Shown here piece after piece: positions 27,991 through 36,447 of a stretch of DNA of 64,000 nt; the first letter of the stretch is position 1; every line of letters begins with the position of its first letter. This DNA comes from Nocardia nova SH22a (GTDB lineage: Bacteria > Actinomycetota > Actinomycetes > Mycobacteriales > Mycobacteriaceae): NCBI RefSeq assembly GCF_000523235.1, contig NZ_CP006850.1, forward strand, positions 5,580,001-5,644,000, given 5' to 3'. Under the pieces are notes generated by a model. The model was not told the origin of the DNA. It did not search any database and was given only the letters and a program-made list of their open reading frames with translations. The position numbers and the translations under genes were made by a program.

Positions 27991-28020
27991 TTGACTGATT
28001 CGACACTACAGTCGAATAAT
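27991..28020 (+). promoter_or_regulatory. Promoter and operator of the maleate isomerase operon
   Basis: TTGACT (27991-27996), 18 bp, AATAAT (28015-28020), 53 bp before the maleate isomerase ATG. A perfect inverted repeat ATTCGAC-N6-GTCGAAT (27998-28017) fills the spacer and overlaps the -10, an ideal repressor site. The remaining part of the 356-bp divergent gap (27717-28072) shows no ORF. Confidence 0.65.
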
Positions 28021-28072
28021 TGTCATGTACGTCAATCTCGGCGAGTCCTCGTCGGAAGCCGGAAGGAAGAAG

Positions 28073-28828
28073 ATGCCCGAACATCGCGTGGGGTTGGTCG
28101 TCCCCAGCTCCAACGTCACCGTGGAAACGGAGCTGCCGGCACTGCTGTCACGGCATCCCGAGGCCGAATTCTCGTTCCACTCGACCCGGATGCGCATGCA
28201 CACCGTCTCGCCGGAGGGACTGGCGGCCATGAACGCGCAGCGCGAACGCTGCGTACTCGAAATCGCCGACGCCGCACCCGAAGTGATCCTCTACGCCTGC
28301 CTGGTGGCAGTGATGGTCGGCGGGCCCGGAGAGCATCACCGGGTCGAGAGCGCTGTCGCCGAACAACTCGCCACCGGCGGCTCACCGGCTCGTATCCGCT
28401 CCAGTGCGGGCGCCCTGATCGAAGGGCTGCGCGCACTGAACGCCGAGCGGATCGCGCTGGTCATGCCGTATATGCGACCGCTCGCACAACAGGTGGTCGA
28501 CTACCTGGCCGCGGAGGGCTTCGACATCGCCGACTGGGCAGCGCTCGAGGTGGCGGACAACACCGAAGTGGGGTGCGTTCCGGGCGAGCGGGTCATGGCG
28601 GCGGCGCGGTCACTGGATCTGTCCGGCGTGGACGCGCTGGTCATCTCCTGCTGCGTGCAGATGCCGTCGCTGCCGCTCGTCGAGGCCGCGGAACAGGAGT
28701 TCGGCATCCCGGTACTGTCGGCCGCCACCGCGGGCGCGTTCAGCATCCTGCGCACCCTCGGTCTCCCGGTCGCGATACCGAATGCGGGCAGCCTGTTGCG
28801 CAGCGATATCGCGGTCGCACCGCACTGA
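28073..28828 (+). CDS. Maleate cis-trans isomerase
   Basis: A 251-residue Asp/Glu racemase-superfamily enzyme converting maleate to fumarate. With ATG 28073 (preceded by GGAAGG) the two reactive cysteines fall at C76 (LYACLVAV) and C194 (ISCCVQMP), the same numbers described for the Nocardia farcinica enzyme; an in-frame ATG at 28025 would shift them. PSSNVTVETE (11-20) is the N-terminal family signature. It begins the plus-strand operon and indicates that the local pathway yields maleate. Confidence 0.9.
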   Translation: MPEHRVGLVVPSSNVTVETELPALLSRHPEAEFSFHSTRMRMHTVSPEGLAAMNAQRERCVLEIADAAPEVILYACLVAVMVGGPGEHHRVESAVAEQLATGGSPARIRSSAGALIEGLRALNAERIALVMPYMRPLAQQVVDYLAAEGFDIADWAALEVADNTEVGCVPGERVMAAARSLDLSGVDALVISCCVQMPSLPLVEAAEQEFGIPVLSAATAGAFSILRTLGLPVAIPNAGSLLRSDIAVAPH

Positions 28829-28867
28829 CAACGAGATTCCTCGCAGCTCGATCCGATCGGAGACATC

Positions 28868-29509
28868 ATGAGCGATCTACCGCACACCGTCCGGGGCGTC
28901 GACCACGTCGCCTACCCGACCTTCGACCCCGCCGCGACCGTCAGCTTCTATCGAGATGTTTTGGGATTCCCGGTGGTGCATTCGATCTGCGCGGCGGGAT
29001 GGGGTCCGGAGAAGCATCCCGACTTCATCCACTTCTTCTTCGATATCGGTAACAACGATCGCCTGGCCTTCTTCTACTACTTCGGCCTCGAACCGTTCGA
29101 CGGTGGGCCACAAGGTGATTCGTACTCCCGCTTCGACGCCGACGTGCCCATCTGGTTCATTCGCTCCCGGCACCTGGCCATTCATGTCGACAGCGAAGAG
29201 GATCTGCTCGAATACCGCCGCCGGCTCGATGGCAGCCGATGGCCGGTGGAAATGCAGATCCAGCACGAGACCATCGAATCGATCTACACCCACGACCCGA
29301 ACGGGTACATGATCGAAATCACCCGCGCGCTCCGGCCGGTCACACCACAGGAGGATCTGGACGCGAACCTGACCATCGACGCTCTGGTCGACGTTGTGTC
29401 CCAACCGAATCCGAACATGGCCGCACTGCTGGCCCGCAAGGCCGAACTCATCGTGGAGCGCGCCGCGGCCTGGCGGCACACGCACACCGGGGAAGTGGTG
29501 GCGCGATGA
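28868..29509 (+). CDS. VOC superfamily (glyoxalase/extradiol dioxygenase-like) protein
   Basis: A 213-residue vicinal-oxygen-chelate protein. Candidate 2-His-1-carboxylate ligands are H13 (GVDHVAY), H106 (LAIHVDS) and E150 (NGYMIEITR), the spacing seen in metal-dependent VOC enzymes. A C-terminal extension of about 55 residues follows. In this operon it could be the ring-cleaving oxygenase of a one-domain type or a glyoxalase/isomerase. Its stop overlaps the next ATG. Confidence 0.8.
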   Translation: MSDLPHTVRGVDHVAYPTFDPAATVSFYRDVLGFPVVHSICAAGWGPEKHPDFIHFFFDIGNNDRLAFFYYFGLEPFDGGPQGDSYSRFDADVPIWFIRSRHLAIHVDSEEDLLEYRRRLDGSRWPVEMQIQHETIESIYTHDPNGYMIEITRALRPVTPQEDLDANLTIDALVDVVSQPNPNMAALLARKAELIVERAAAWRHTHTGEVVAR

Positions 29510-29751
29510 CAACCCTGTTCGTGCTCGACGTTCCCGAGAACCGGCCGGTCGCCGATGTGGCAGGGCAGGATCCGGCTGTCACCGTCGGCCGCATCGGCCC
29601 GTATTTCACACTCGACTCCCCCGGCACGATCGTCATCGATCGCCGCGCGACCGGCTGTCGGCACGCCGTCTGGTACAGCAGCGTCGCCGGCACCCTCGAC
29701 GCCGCCATCGTGCAATGGGACAAGGACGCCATGAAGGTGGAACCACGATGA
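29506..29751 (+). CDS. 81-residue conserved-context protein of unknown function
   Basis: A small soluble protein (begins MTTLFVLDVPENRPVADVAG) overlapping by 4 bp both the VOC gene before it and the hydrolase gene after it (ATGA at 29506 and at 29748). That double coupling and its matching codon use argue that it is real. No motif or signal peptide is recognised; two His/Cys-containing stretches (GCRHAVWYSS) are notable. It might be a subunit or accessory protein of the neighbouring enzymes. Confidence 0.7.
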   Translation: MTTLFVLDVPENRPVADVAGQDPAVTVGRIGPYFTLDSPGTIVIDRRATGCRHAVWYSSVAGTLDAAIVQWDKDAMKVEPR

Positions 29752-30986
29752 CCCGATCCGCCGAACGCCTCGGCGCCGGGCGGTATATCGAATCCGCGCA
29801 GGCGCCGCAGTCCACGATCACCTCCGTCCACGAGCTGACCACGGCCGACGGAGCGAAAGTCTCGGGTGTACTGCGTACGGTCCCCGGCGCGCAGACCGTT
29901 GTCACCCTGATGCACCCGCGCCAGGATCTCACCCACCATGTGCTGGTGCCCGAACTTCTGGCTCGCGGGCACGCGGTGTGGACCCAGGGCACCCGTTCGC
30001 CGAACAACGACATGACCCTGATCCACGAACAGGCGCTGCTCGACGTCGCCGCAGGGCAGGTCTTCTTGCGCGACAAAGGATTCGAGCAGATCGTCACACT
30101 CGGGCATTCCGGCGGCGGCACACTGTTCGCGTTCTATCACCAGCAGGCCGGACGGAAACCCGGTGACAGATTGTCCACCACTCCGTCCGGACGGCCCGTC
30201 GACCTCGCGGGGGCACAGATGCCACTGCCCGACGGAGCCGTATTCATGGCGCCTCATCCCGGCCAGGGCGCACTGTTGCTGCGGTTGATCGATCCGTCGG
30301 TTCTGCACGAAGACGACCCGCTCGGTGCCGACCCGGCGATGAACCCGTTCGACCCGGCCAACGGATTCGCCGAACCCCCGCACAGCTCCACCTATCGCCC
30401 GGAATTCGTCAACGAGTACCGGGCGGCCCAACGGGAACGCATCGGCCGTTTGGATGCGGTGGCGAGAGAACGCGTCGCCGCCGCATCGGCGGCACGGCGG
30501 CGATTCGAAGAGTCGGGCGATCCACGGGACCGGCGCGCCTCCCTCGCCCCCCGCGTGATGACCGTCTACCGCACCGACGCCGACCTGCGATTCGTCGATC
30601 TGTCGCTGAGTCCGAACGAACGTCCCTACGGATCGTTGTTCGGGCGCCGCCCCGATCTGACGAACTACGGCCTGATCGGGTTCGCCCGGTTCACCACACC
30701 CGATGCGTGGCTGTCCACCTGGTCGGGACTGAGCACCAACGCCGACTTCGTACGCTGCGCCCCCGGCGTCACGGTTCCTGCGCTCTTCATAGAGCTCACC
30801 GGCGACCAGGCGTGCTTCCCCGAAGACGCCCGCGCAATGGTCGCGGCACTCGGCTCCGCCGACACAACACACACCGCCGTGGCAGGGACCCACTTCGGCG
30901 GCCCGATACGAGACGGTGCCCCGACCGGCGCGAGTCTCGCCGCAGCCGAGATCGGAAAATGGTTGGCAGAGCGGTACACCGGATGA
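29748..30986 (+). CDS. Alpha/beta hydrolase
   Basis: A 412-residue alpha/beta hydrolase with nucleophile elbow GHSGGG and a candidate late His in AVAGTHFGGP. The fold is interrupted by a long insertion (about residues 150-290) rich in Arg/Ala that is probably a lid. As last gene of the maleate isomerase operon it may hydrolyse the ring-fission product or an acyl thioester. ATG 29748 overlaps the stop of the 81-residue gene. Confidence 0.82.
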   Translation: MTRSAERLGAGRYIESAQAPQSTITSVHELTTADGAKVSGVLRTVPGAQTVVTLMHPRQDLTHHVLVPELLARGHAVWTQGTRSPNNDMTLIHEQALLDVAAGQVFLRDKGFEQIVTLGHSGGGTLFAFYHQQAGRKPGDRLSTTPSGRPVDLAGAQMPLPDGAVFMAPHPGQGALLLRLIDPSVLHEDDPLGADPAMNPFDPANGFAEPPHSSTYRPEFVNEYRAAQRERIGRLDAVARERVAAASAARRRFEESGDPRDRRASLAPRVMTVYRTDADLRFVDLSLSPNERPYGSLFGRRPDLTNYGLIGFARFTTPDAWLSTWSGLSTNADFVRCAPGVTVPALFIELTGDQACFPEDARAMVAALGSADTTHTAVAGTHFGGPIRDGAPTGASLAAAEIGKWLAERYTG

Positions 30987-31030
30987 ATCGGCCCCGGCCG
31001 AAGAGTTCCTCTACGCCCCCGAATGGGGCT

Positions 31031-31064
31031 CGGATGCCCAGCGTCGAGAGGCGCTGGGCATCCG
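31031..31064. terminator. Bidirectional terminator hairpin
   Basis: A 13-bp perfect stem (CGGATGCCCAGCG with CGCTGGGCATCCG) and an 8-nt loop sit between the convergent hydrolase and bicupin genes, and can stop transcription from both sides. Confidence 0.75.
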
Positions 31065-31104
31065 GAACACCTAGGCGGCGCCCCGAACTCCCGCCGAGTT
31101 GCGG

Positions 31105-32220
31105 CTAGACATCGACGAGCTCGTCTGCGTTCCGGGTGTCGACGCTGGTGTTGAAGCCGGAGTGCGAGCCGATCAGAATCGGTTGCCGACCAACGTATTC
31201 CTGGACAACAGATGCGTTCATCGAGGCGACCAGCGCGGCATCCTGCATCGCGAAGGTATACGGCTGCTGCGAGCACGAGCCATTGGTGTGCAGCGCCCAC
31301 GCCGGCGCGGTCAAGACCAGATCACCCGCGCTCCATCGAATCGTTTCGCCCTCTACCACCGTCTGCCAGTCGCCGGCGAACGCGTAATTGATGGCAGCCA
31401 TGCTGTGCCGGTGCGAGCGCGCCATCCGGTACTTACCCTCGATCCAGGTGGGATCGTAGCCGCCCGAGATGAAGGCGGTGAGGGTATTGGTGCTGCCGTT
31501 CACACGCCCGGTGGCGTCGTCCCAGAGGAGCGCGATGATCGCCGAGCGGTAGTCGGGCCCCGACTTGTCGAGACCGTCCAGGTACGCCTTGACTTCCGAC
31601 CATTTCCAGCACTTGGGGCGATGGCGCACCACTTCGGGATCCATCAGGCCGGCGTAGGTCTTCAACGCACCGCCACCGGTCGGCATCCGGTAGGCGAAAT
31701 CGGCCATCGGCTCGCGCTCGTGCTCGACGTCGTCGGCAGTGGCACGGTATTCATCGTTGACGTAATGCGCCGCAAGGTATTCCAGGAGCGGAGCATCGCT
31801 GAAAACAAGTCTCACATAGGGCTCATCACCGGCGGCCTCATACCACTTGGCAGTCAAATTCGGCACTGTCCACGTGTCATGCTTCGACGTGTCGAATCGG
31901 CGGCCGTCGACTTCGGCGGTTCCGACCCCGCCGATGCACAGCTCGACGCTCGAGCTGCTTCGCGTCGTCGGCGCCGTCTTCTCGCCCGGTAGAACGACTT
32001 CGATACCGACACGGATGGTCGGGGTCAGGCTTCGGTGCTGCGAATTCGGATGCACGATCAGCGATCTACGGATTCTCCCGTCGGCCGGCTGCGGCGTGGC
32101 CGCAAGGCGCGCCACTTCGGCTTCGATCTGCCCACGGCTCACCTTGAGGGCGGGCCACACAGGCGAGGTGCTCTCGTCGATTTCGGTCTGATCGAGGAAA
32201 TTCGCGTGTACATCGGACAT
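31105..32220 (-). CDS. Bicupin, gentisate-dioxygenase-like
   Basis: A 371-residue protein with two cupin domains. The second has metal-type histidines (RSHRHSMAAINYAFAGDW) and a distal PAWALHTNGS, while the first (PTTRSSSSVELCIGGVG) lacks the HxH pair. One metal-binding and one structural cupin is the arrangement of gentisate/1-hydroxy-2-naphthoate dioxygenases, so a ring-cleaving or related oxygenase is plausible. I chose ATG 32220 because GAAGGGAG precedes it; the frame stays open to 32412 but overlaps the operator region. Paired CCG-N5-CGG sites upstream tie it to the IclR regulon. Confidence 0.78.
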   Translation of the reverse strand: MSDVHANFLDQTEIDESTSPVWPALKVSRGQIEAEVARLAATPQPADGRIRRSLIVHPNSQHRSLTPTIRVGIEVVLPGEKTAPTTRSSSSVELCIGGVGTAEVDGRRFDTSKHDTWTVPNLTAKWYEAAGDEPYVRLVFSDAPLLEYLAAHYVNDEYRATADDVEHEREPMADFAYRMPTGGGALKTYAGLMDPEVVRHRPKCWKWSEVKAYLDGLDKSGPDYRSAIIALLWDDATGRVNGSTNTLTAFISGGYDPTWIEGKYRMARSHRHSMAAINYAFAGDWQTVVEGETIRWSAGDLVLTAPAWALHTNGSCSQQPYTFAMQDAALVASMNASVVQEYVGRQPILIGSHSGFNTSVDTRNADELVDV

Positions 32221-32291
32221 CTCCACGCTCCCTTCGGTTGGCGGTACTTCATCACGCCGGCACCTATCGTGCCGAGACTCAGACGCTACAA

Positions 32292-32326
32292 TCCGTATGG
32301 CGGAATATTCAACCCGTATAGCGGGA
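32292..32326 (-). promoter_or_regulatory. IclR operator pair A
   Basis: Two copies of CCG-N5-CGG: CCGTATGGCGG from 32293 and CCGTATAGCGG from 32314, exactly 21 bp apart, in front of the bicupin gene. Each carries extra symmetric bases (T..A outside the core). Confidence 0.7.
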
Positions 32327-32354
32327 TGAGATGTTCGCCATGAGGCATTTAATG

Positions 32355-32387
32355 CCGCAGAGCGGGATAGGTATCCCGCCTGAAGGA
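32355..32387 (+). promoter_or_regulatory. IclR operator pair B
   Basis: CCGCAGAGCGG from 32355 and a weaker CCGCCTGAAGG from 32376, again 21 bp apart, upstream of the RibBA-like gene. A GATACT -10-like element follows at 32393-32398. Confidence 0.6.
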
Positions 32388-32437
32388 TTGCTGATACTGT
32401 GTCGGCCATCACTCAGAACACGCAGGAGAGCATGACC

Positions 32438-33553
32438 ATGGAGTGCATCAGCGATGACCGTCTCGCTGTGGATCGAGTTGCACGCGAGTTGCGGAGTAGT
32501 CGGCCGGTCCTCGTGATCGACGACGTCGGTGCGGTCCGGCAGCCGGCTGCGGTGATCGTGTGCGCTGCAGCATCCGCGACGACCACCACTGTCGCCTTCA
32601 TGGTGCGGCACACATCCGGATACCTCGAAGTCGCACTTCCGTCGAGTGATTGCGCACGCCTCGGACTGCCCCTGATGTCAGGGGTGGACCCGGTCGGCAA
32701 CGACGCGACCCGGTACACCGTTACCGTCGACGCGGCAGCAGGTACCGGTACCGGTATCTCGGCAGCAGACCGTGCCACCACGATGCGACAGCTCGCGGAC
32801 GGGCGTAGTGCCGCTGCGTCTTTCACGCGTCCGGGACATGTCCAGCCTGTCGGCACAGGCAGTGCCGACGTCCGAACACACCGCGACTTCGCGCATGCCG
32901 CAGTGGATCTCGCTCGAATCGCCGAAATCTCACCCGCCTGTGGAATCGGTCATCTGGTCAGCGAGACCCGGCCGGTCGAACTCGCCGACACGATCGAGGC
33001 CCGCGACTTCGCCGACCGCCACCGACTGGCTGTAGTGCATATCGGCGACATCGTCCGCTGGCACTCCGATCGCGCGACCTTTGTCGCCGTTGGACCGCCG
33101 TTCGAGACTCGCACGCGTCACGGAGCATTCATCGGCACCACCTACCGTCTATCGGGACAATCCACCGAGTACGTCGTTCTCACCCTCGGGGCCCCTCGGA
33201 GTGCGGCCTCAACTCCGGTGTACGTGCACGACGAGTGTCTCGGTCAGGCACTTTCAGCGGATGCCTGCAACTGTCAGGAAAACCTGACTCGCGCGATGAT
33301 CGCCATCGCGCGAGTCGGTCACGGAGTCGTCGTGTACACGAGACAGCCGACCGCCGGGTCGCCCTGCGCCGTTCACGACTTCGCCCCGGGCACGGGCCCT
33401 ATGCAGCTCGAGCCGATTCACCGGCGGCTGCTGTGTCAGCTCGCCATCAACAGGATCCATGCCGTGCAGCCGGTCCTTCGAACCTGTGTCGCCTGCAAGG
33501 ACGCGCACCTTGATGCAGCAAACACCACTGATAGGAGTTGGAGCACGAAATGA
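32438..33553 (+). CDS. Degenerate RibBA-like protein (DHBP synthase/GTP cyclohydrolase II homologue)
   Basis: A 371-residue homologue of the bifunctional riboflavin enzyme. The RibB part is recognisable (FMVRHTSG 54-61, TGISAADRA 105-113, RPGHV 131-135), but the acidic active-site loop that normally reads EENEGD after DD is replaced by VGAVRQPAAV. The RibA part keeps three zinc-type cysteines (C267, C277, C279) with one residue less than usual between the first two, and it ends before the GHEGRGIG catalytic segment. Both activities therefore look impaired. ATG 32438 is preferred over GTG 32399 because AGGAG lies 9 bp before it. The stop overlaps the luciferase-like gene, so it belongs to a flavin-enzyme operon. 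Confidence 0.8.
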   Translation: MECISDDRLAVDRVARELRSSRPVLVIDDVGAVRQPAAVIVCAAASATTTTVAFMVRHTSGYLEVALPSSDCARLGLPLMSGVDPVGNDATRYTVTVDAAAGTGTGISAADRATTMRQLADGRSAAASFTRPGHVQPVGTGSADVRTHRDFAHAAVDLARIAEISPACGIGHLVSETRPVELADTIEARDFADRHRLAVVHIGDIVRWHSDRATFVAVGPPFETRTRHGAFIGTTYRLSGQSTEYVVLTLGAPRSAASTPVYVHDECLGQALSADACNCQENLTRAMIAIARVGHGVVVYTRQPTAGSPCAVHDFAPGTGPMQLEPIHRRLLCQLAINRIHAVQPVLRTCVACKDAHLDAANTTDRSWSTK

Positions 33554-34704
33554 AGCGTCGGAACGAAAACCCGGGGGAGCTCGGGTTGACCTACTTCTTC
33601 CCCACCGGCCAGACCGACCACGTGTGGTCGGACGAGGCGGCACGCGCAACGCCGACATTGTCGAAATCCGTATTTCTGGAAATGGCACGGGCTGCCGAGG
33701 AAACCGGGTTCGACGCGCTGTTCATCGCTGACAGCTGGTCCGGCCATCAACGTGAAGCCGAACGTGCGGGACACCAATCCCCCAAGTTTCATGCGCCGCT
33801 GCTCGCCATGGGGCTGTTCGCCGCGACGGAGCACATCGGCGTGATTACGACAATGCACACATCGCATCACAAGCCCGCCCACGTCGCGCGAATGGGAGCG
33901 ACTCTCGACGCGTTCAGCGGAGGTAGATGGGGATGGAACATCGTCACCGGATACGGTGCTCCGGAAGCCAAGCTGTTCGGTGCCGACGATCTCGTCGAGC
34001 ACGACGAGCGTTATACGATGGCTGGCGAATTCGTGGACATCGTCCGGAGTCTCTGGTCCGAAGACGACCCGATCGACTTCCGCGGCAACTACTTTCAGGT
34101 CGAAGGACGTATCAAGGCGCCGCGGCCGGTGCAGCGGCCGCACCCCCTCTTGGTGAGCGCCGGCGGGTCGCCCGCAGGAATGACATTCGCCGCACAGCAC
34201 TGCGACCAGATCGTCGTCGCGGGTAACACGATCGAGAAGGTCCAGGAAACCAGTCTTCGCGTCGACGCGGTCCTCGACGAGCAAGGTCGTACCGAACCGC
34301 TGGGAACCACACCGTTCACGATCGTCATCGTGCGTGACGGCGAGGGAGAGGCCGAGGAAACCTATGAACGACTCGTCCGTTCCTTGAACGAAGAGGCGAC
34401 GATGGAACTCGCTGCGGACGTCCTCGGAGGAATCGAGTCGGTGCGTGCGCTGTTCGCCGACCAGGGCCACAGTGCGGCAGCCCGCGCGTGGGGCAGCGGA
34501 CAGGGAATCCTGAAGCTCTTCGGTACCAGCGAACAGGTTGCCCGACAGCTCATCGATCTGAAGCAACAGACATCCACCAGCAACGTCCTGTTGAACTTCC
34601 CGCTCTGGAGTCCGAGCGAACTTCAGTCGTTCGCTCCTGTCATGAAACACCTTCGCGATGCTGGTATTTGGAGTCCACCGAGCGAGCGCGACTACTCCTG
34701 GTAA
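33550..34704 (+). CDS. Luciferase-like (LLM) flavin monooxygenase 1
   Basis: A 384-residue bacterial-luciferase-fold monooxygenase of the RutA/NtaA/DszA group, which uses reduced FMN from a partner reductase. Family signatures include HVARMGATLDAFSGGRWGWNIVTG and HPLLVSAGGSPAGMTFAA. ATG 33550 overlaps the RibBA-like stop. A flavin reductase gene lies 1.7 kb away on the other strand, and a clear paralogue lies at 43062-44207 (both end in RDYSW). The substrate is unknown. Confidence 0.9.
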   Translation: MKRRNENPGELGLTYFFPTGQTDHVWSDEAARATPTLSKSVFLEMARAAEETGFDALFIADSWSGHQREAERAGHQSPKFHAPLLAMGLFAATEHIGVITTMHTSHHKPAHVARMGATLDAFSGGRWGWNIVTGYGAPEAKLFGADDLVEHDERYTMAGEFVDIVRSLWSEDDPIDFRGNYFQVEGRIKAPRPVQRPHPLLVSAGGSPAGMTFAAQHCDQIVVAGNTIEKVQETSLRVDAVLDEQGRTEPLGTTPFTIVIVRDGEGEAEETYERLVRSLNEEATMELAADVLGGIESVRALFADQGHSAAARAWGSGQGILKLFGTSEQVARQLIDLKQQTSTSNVLLNFPLWSPSELQSFAPVMKHLRDAGIWSPPSERDYSW

Positions 34705-34722
34705 GTCGCCGCGGCGGTGGGA

Positions 34723-34757
34723 ACGGGCCCGGAGAACAATCAGTTCTCCGGGCCCGT
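34723..34757. terminator. Bidirectional terminator hairpin
   Basis: A perfect 15-bp stem (ACGGGCCCGGAGAAC with its complement) around an AATCA loop lies between the convergent monooxygenase and esterase genes. Confidence 0.85.
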
Positions 34758-34793
34758 CCGCGGTGACGGTGTCGGGCGAGTGGGCCTGCGGCG

Positions 34794-36395
34794 TTACTTC
34801 TTCGCGCCTTCCGGGTGGCGCCAACCGTTCAACTCGTCGAGCAGCGCCATGCGATCAGGTCGATATCCCGTGTCACCGACACCGATGCGCTCGTCCCAGC
34901 ACATTGTCGTCGGCTCGTCGGGGATCCACTTCGGCCAGGTCGGCACGCCGCTGCCGTTCGGATCTCCTGCCGTGACGAAGTTGACCCATGCCCGCATCAT
35001 CGTGTCCGACAGTTCCTTGTCGGAACGCTGCCAATCCCAGGCCGGTCGGGCAGTTCCGAACGTGCCGAACACGTACAACACATCCGCCCCGTGGAATGCC
35101 CGCGCATATGCGGTTTCGATGATGTCGTCGTCAGACGCAATCGGAGCCTCACGGTGGAAGCGGAAGTGCCAGACCGGCGAAGAACAGTGTGCGGTGTGTC
35201 CTCGGGCGGCAGTCCAGTTCGACCAATTGAAGATGCGATCGGCCTCGAGTTCCCAACTCGCGCTCCGGGCTCCTGCGTCGTCGGTTGCGGGGTAGGCATC
35301 GAGCGCACGGTCGGCGGCAGCTCCGAAGGTCTGTCGAAGGTGTTCCAGATAGGCAGGCAGCGTCGAGAGATAAGGCAGCCCGGACGACTCGTTCCCGACG
35401 TTGCCGACAAGGAACGGAACATCATGCACCCGACCGGATTGATATGCCACCAATGGGGACTCCGGCAGAACGTACCCATCGACGACGGGGTACGCACTGT
35501 CGAACAGGTGAAGACTGATCTCAGCGCCCGGCGCAAGGTCGAAGCTCCATCTGCCCGCAGCGCGCGGGAGCACAACCGAGTTGATCCTCTCCAATGGGGT
35601 AGCGCGCAGTTGCGACATATTGTCGATGTCCAGAAGCCGCACCAGCTCGCTGCCGGCTTCTTCACCCGCGGCCAGCGTCTGTGGTCCGGATGGATGCCCC
35701 GGCCCCTCCATCTTGCGTGCCAAGCCCGGTCCGCTGTGTGCGATCGCCTTGTGGAACAGGCCCTCGGCCAAGGGTGATGCCCGGAGCACGTGCACCGAGT
35801 TCGCGCCGGCGGAAACGCCGGCGATCGTCACGTTGTGAGGATCACCGCCGAGCACGGCGATGTTGCGTTGCACCCACTCGAGCGCGGCGATCTGATCGAG
35901 CAAACCGTAGTTCCCCGACACGTGTGCGTCGGGCTCTGCGGACAGATCCGGATGAGCGAGAAATCCGAGGCGGCCGAGACGATGGTTGACGGTGACCACG
36001 GTGCAACCGAGCCTCGCCAGTTTCTCACCGTCGTACATCGGATTCGCCGAAGACCCGAACTGGTATGCACCGAAGTGAAACCAGACCAGGACCGGACGCT
36101 GCTCGTCGGCACGGCCGGTCCAAACATTGAGATACAGGCAGTCTTCGCTGAAAGTTCTTTCGCCCCCGTAGTAGATCGAATCGGCGGGCGGCGCGCTCTG
36201 CGGCGCCGCGGCAGCATGCTGTAGCGCGTCGCGTAGCCCCGACCATGGCGCCACCGGATGCGGTGCGCGCCAGCGGAAGTCGCCGACCGGCGGCGTCGCA
36301 TACGGCACACCGAGAAAGGAACGAACCGCGCCGTCGTCGGTCGCACTCCCCCTCAATTCTCCGGAGTCGATCGCAACGGTGGTGGTCACGGTCAT
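34794..36395 (-). CDS. Type-B carboxylesterase
   Basis: A 533-residue cholinesterase-family hydrolase with nucleophile elbow GVSAGANS (Ser195) and the early SEDCLYLNVW motif. The usual oxyanion stretch HGGGF is altered to HFGAYQFGS. No signal peptide is seen, so it is cytoplasmic. ATG 36395 is preceded by GAAAGGG; the frame stays open upstream to 36596 without a start signal. It follows the flavin reductase by 52 bp and probably shares its IclR-controlled transcript; it may free an ester or amide formed by the monooxygenases. Confidence 0.9.
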   Translation of the reverse strand: MTVTTTVAIDSGELRGSATDDGAVRSFLGVPYATPPVGDFRWRAPHPVAPWSGLRDALQHAAAAPQSAPPADSIYYGGERTFSEDCLYLNVWTGRADEQRPVLVWFHFGAYQFGSSANPMYDGEKLARLGCTVVTVNHRLGRLGFLAHPDLSAEPDAHVSGNYGLLDQIAALEWVQRNIAVLGGDPHNVTIAGVSAGANSVHVLRASPLAEGLFHKAIAHSGPGLARKMEGPGHPSGPQTLAAGEEAGSELVRLLDIDNMSQLRATPLERINSVVLPRAAGRWSFDLAPGAEISLHLFDSAYPVVDGYVLPESPLVAYQSGRVHDVPFLVGNVGNESSGLPYLSTLPAYLEHLRQTFGAAADRALDAYPATDDAGARSASWELEADRIFNWSNWTAARGHTAHCSSPVWHFRFHREAPIASDDDIIETAYARAFHGADVLYVFGTFGTARPAWDWQRSDKELSDTMMRAWVNFVTAGDPNGSGVPTWPKWIPDEPTTMCWDERIGVGDTGYRPDRMALLDELNGWRHPEGAKK

Positions 36396-36447
36396 GCGGT
36401 GGGCCCTTTCGAGGTTCTCACTGACATGTGGTTCGTCGTTCCCCAGC

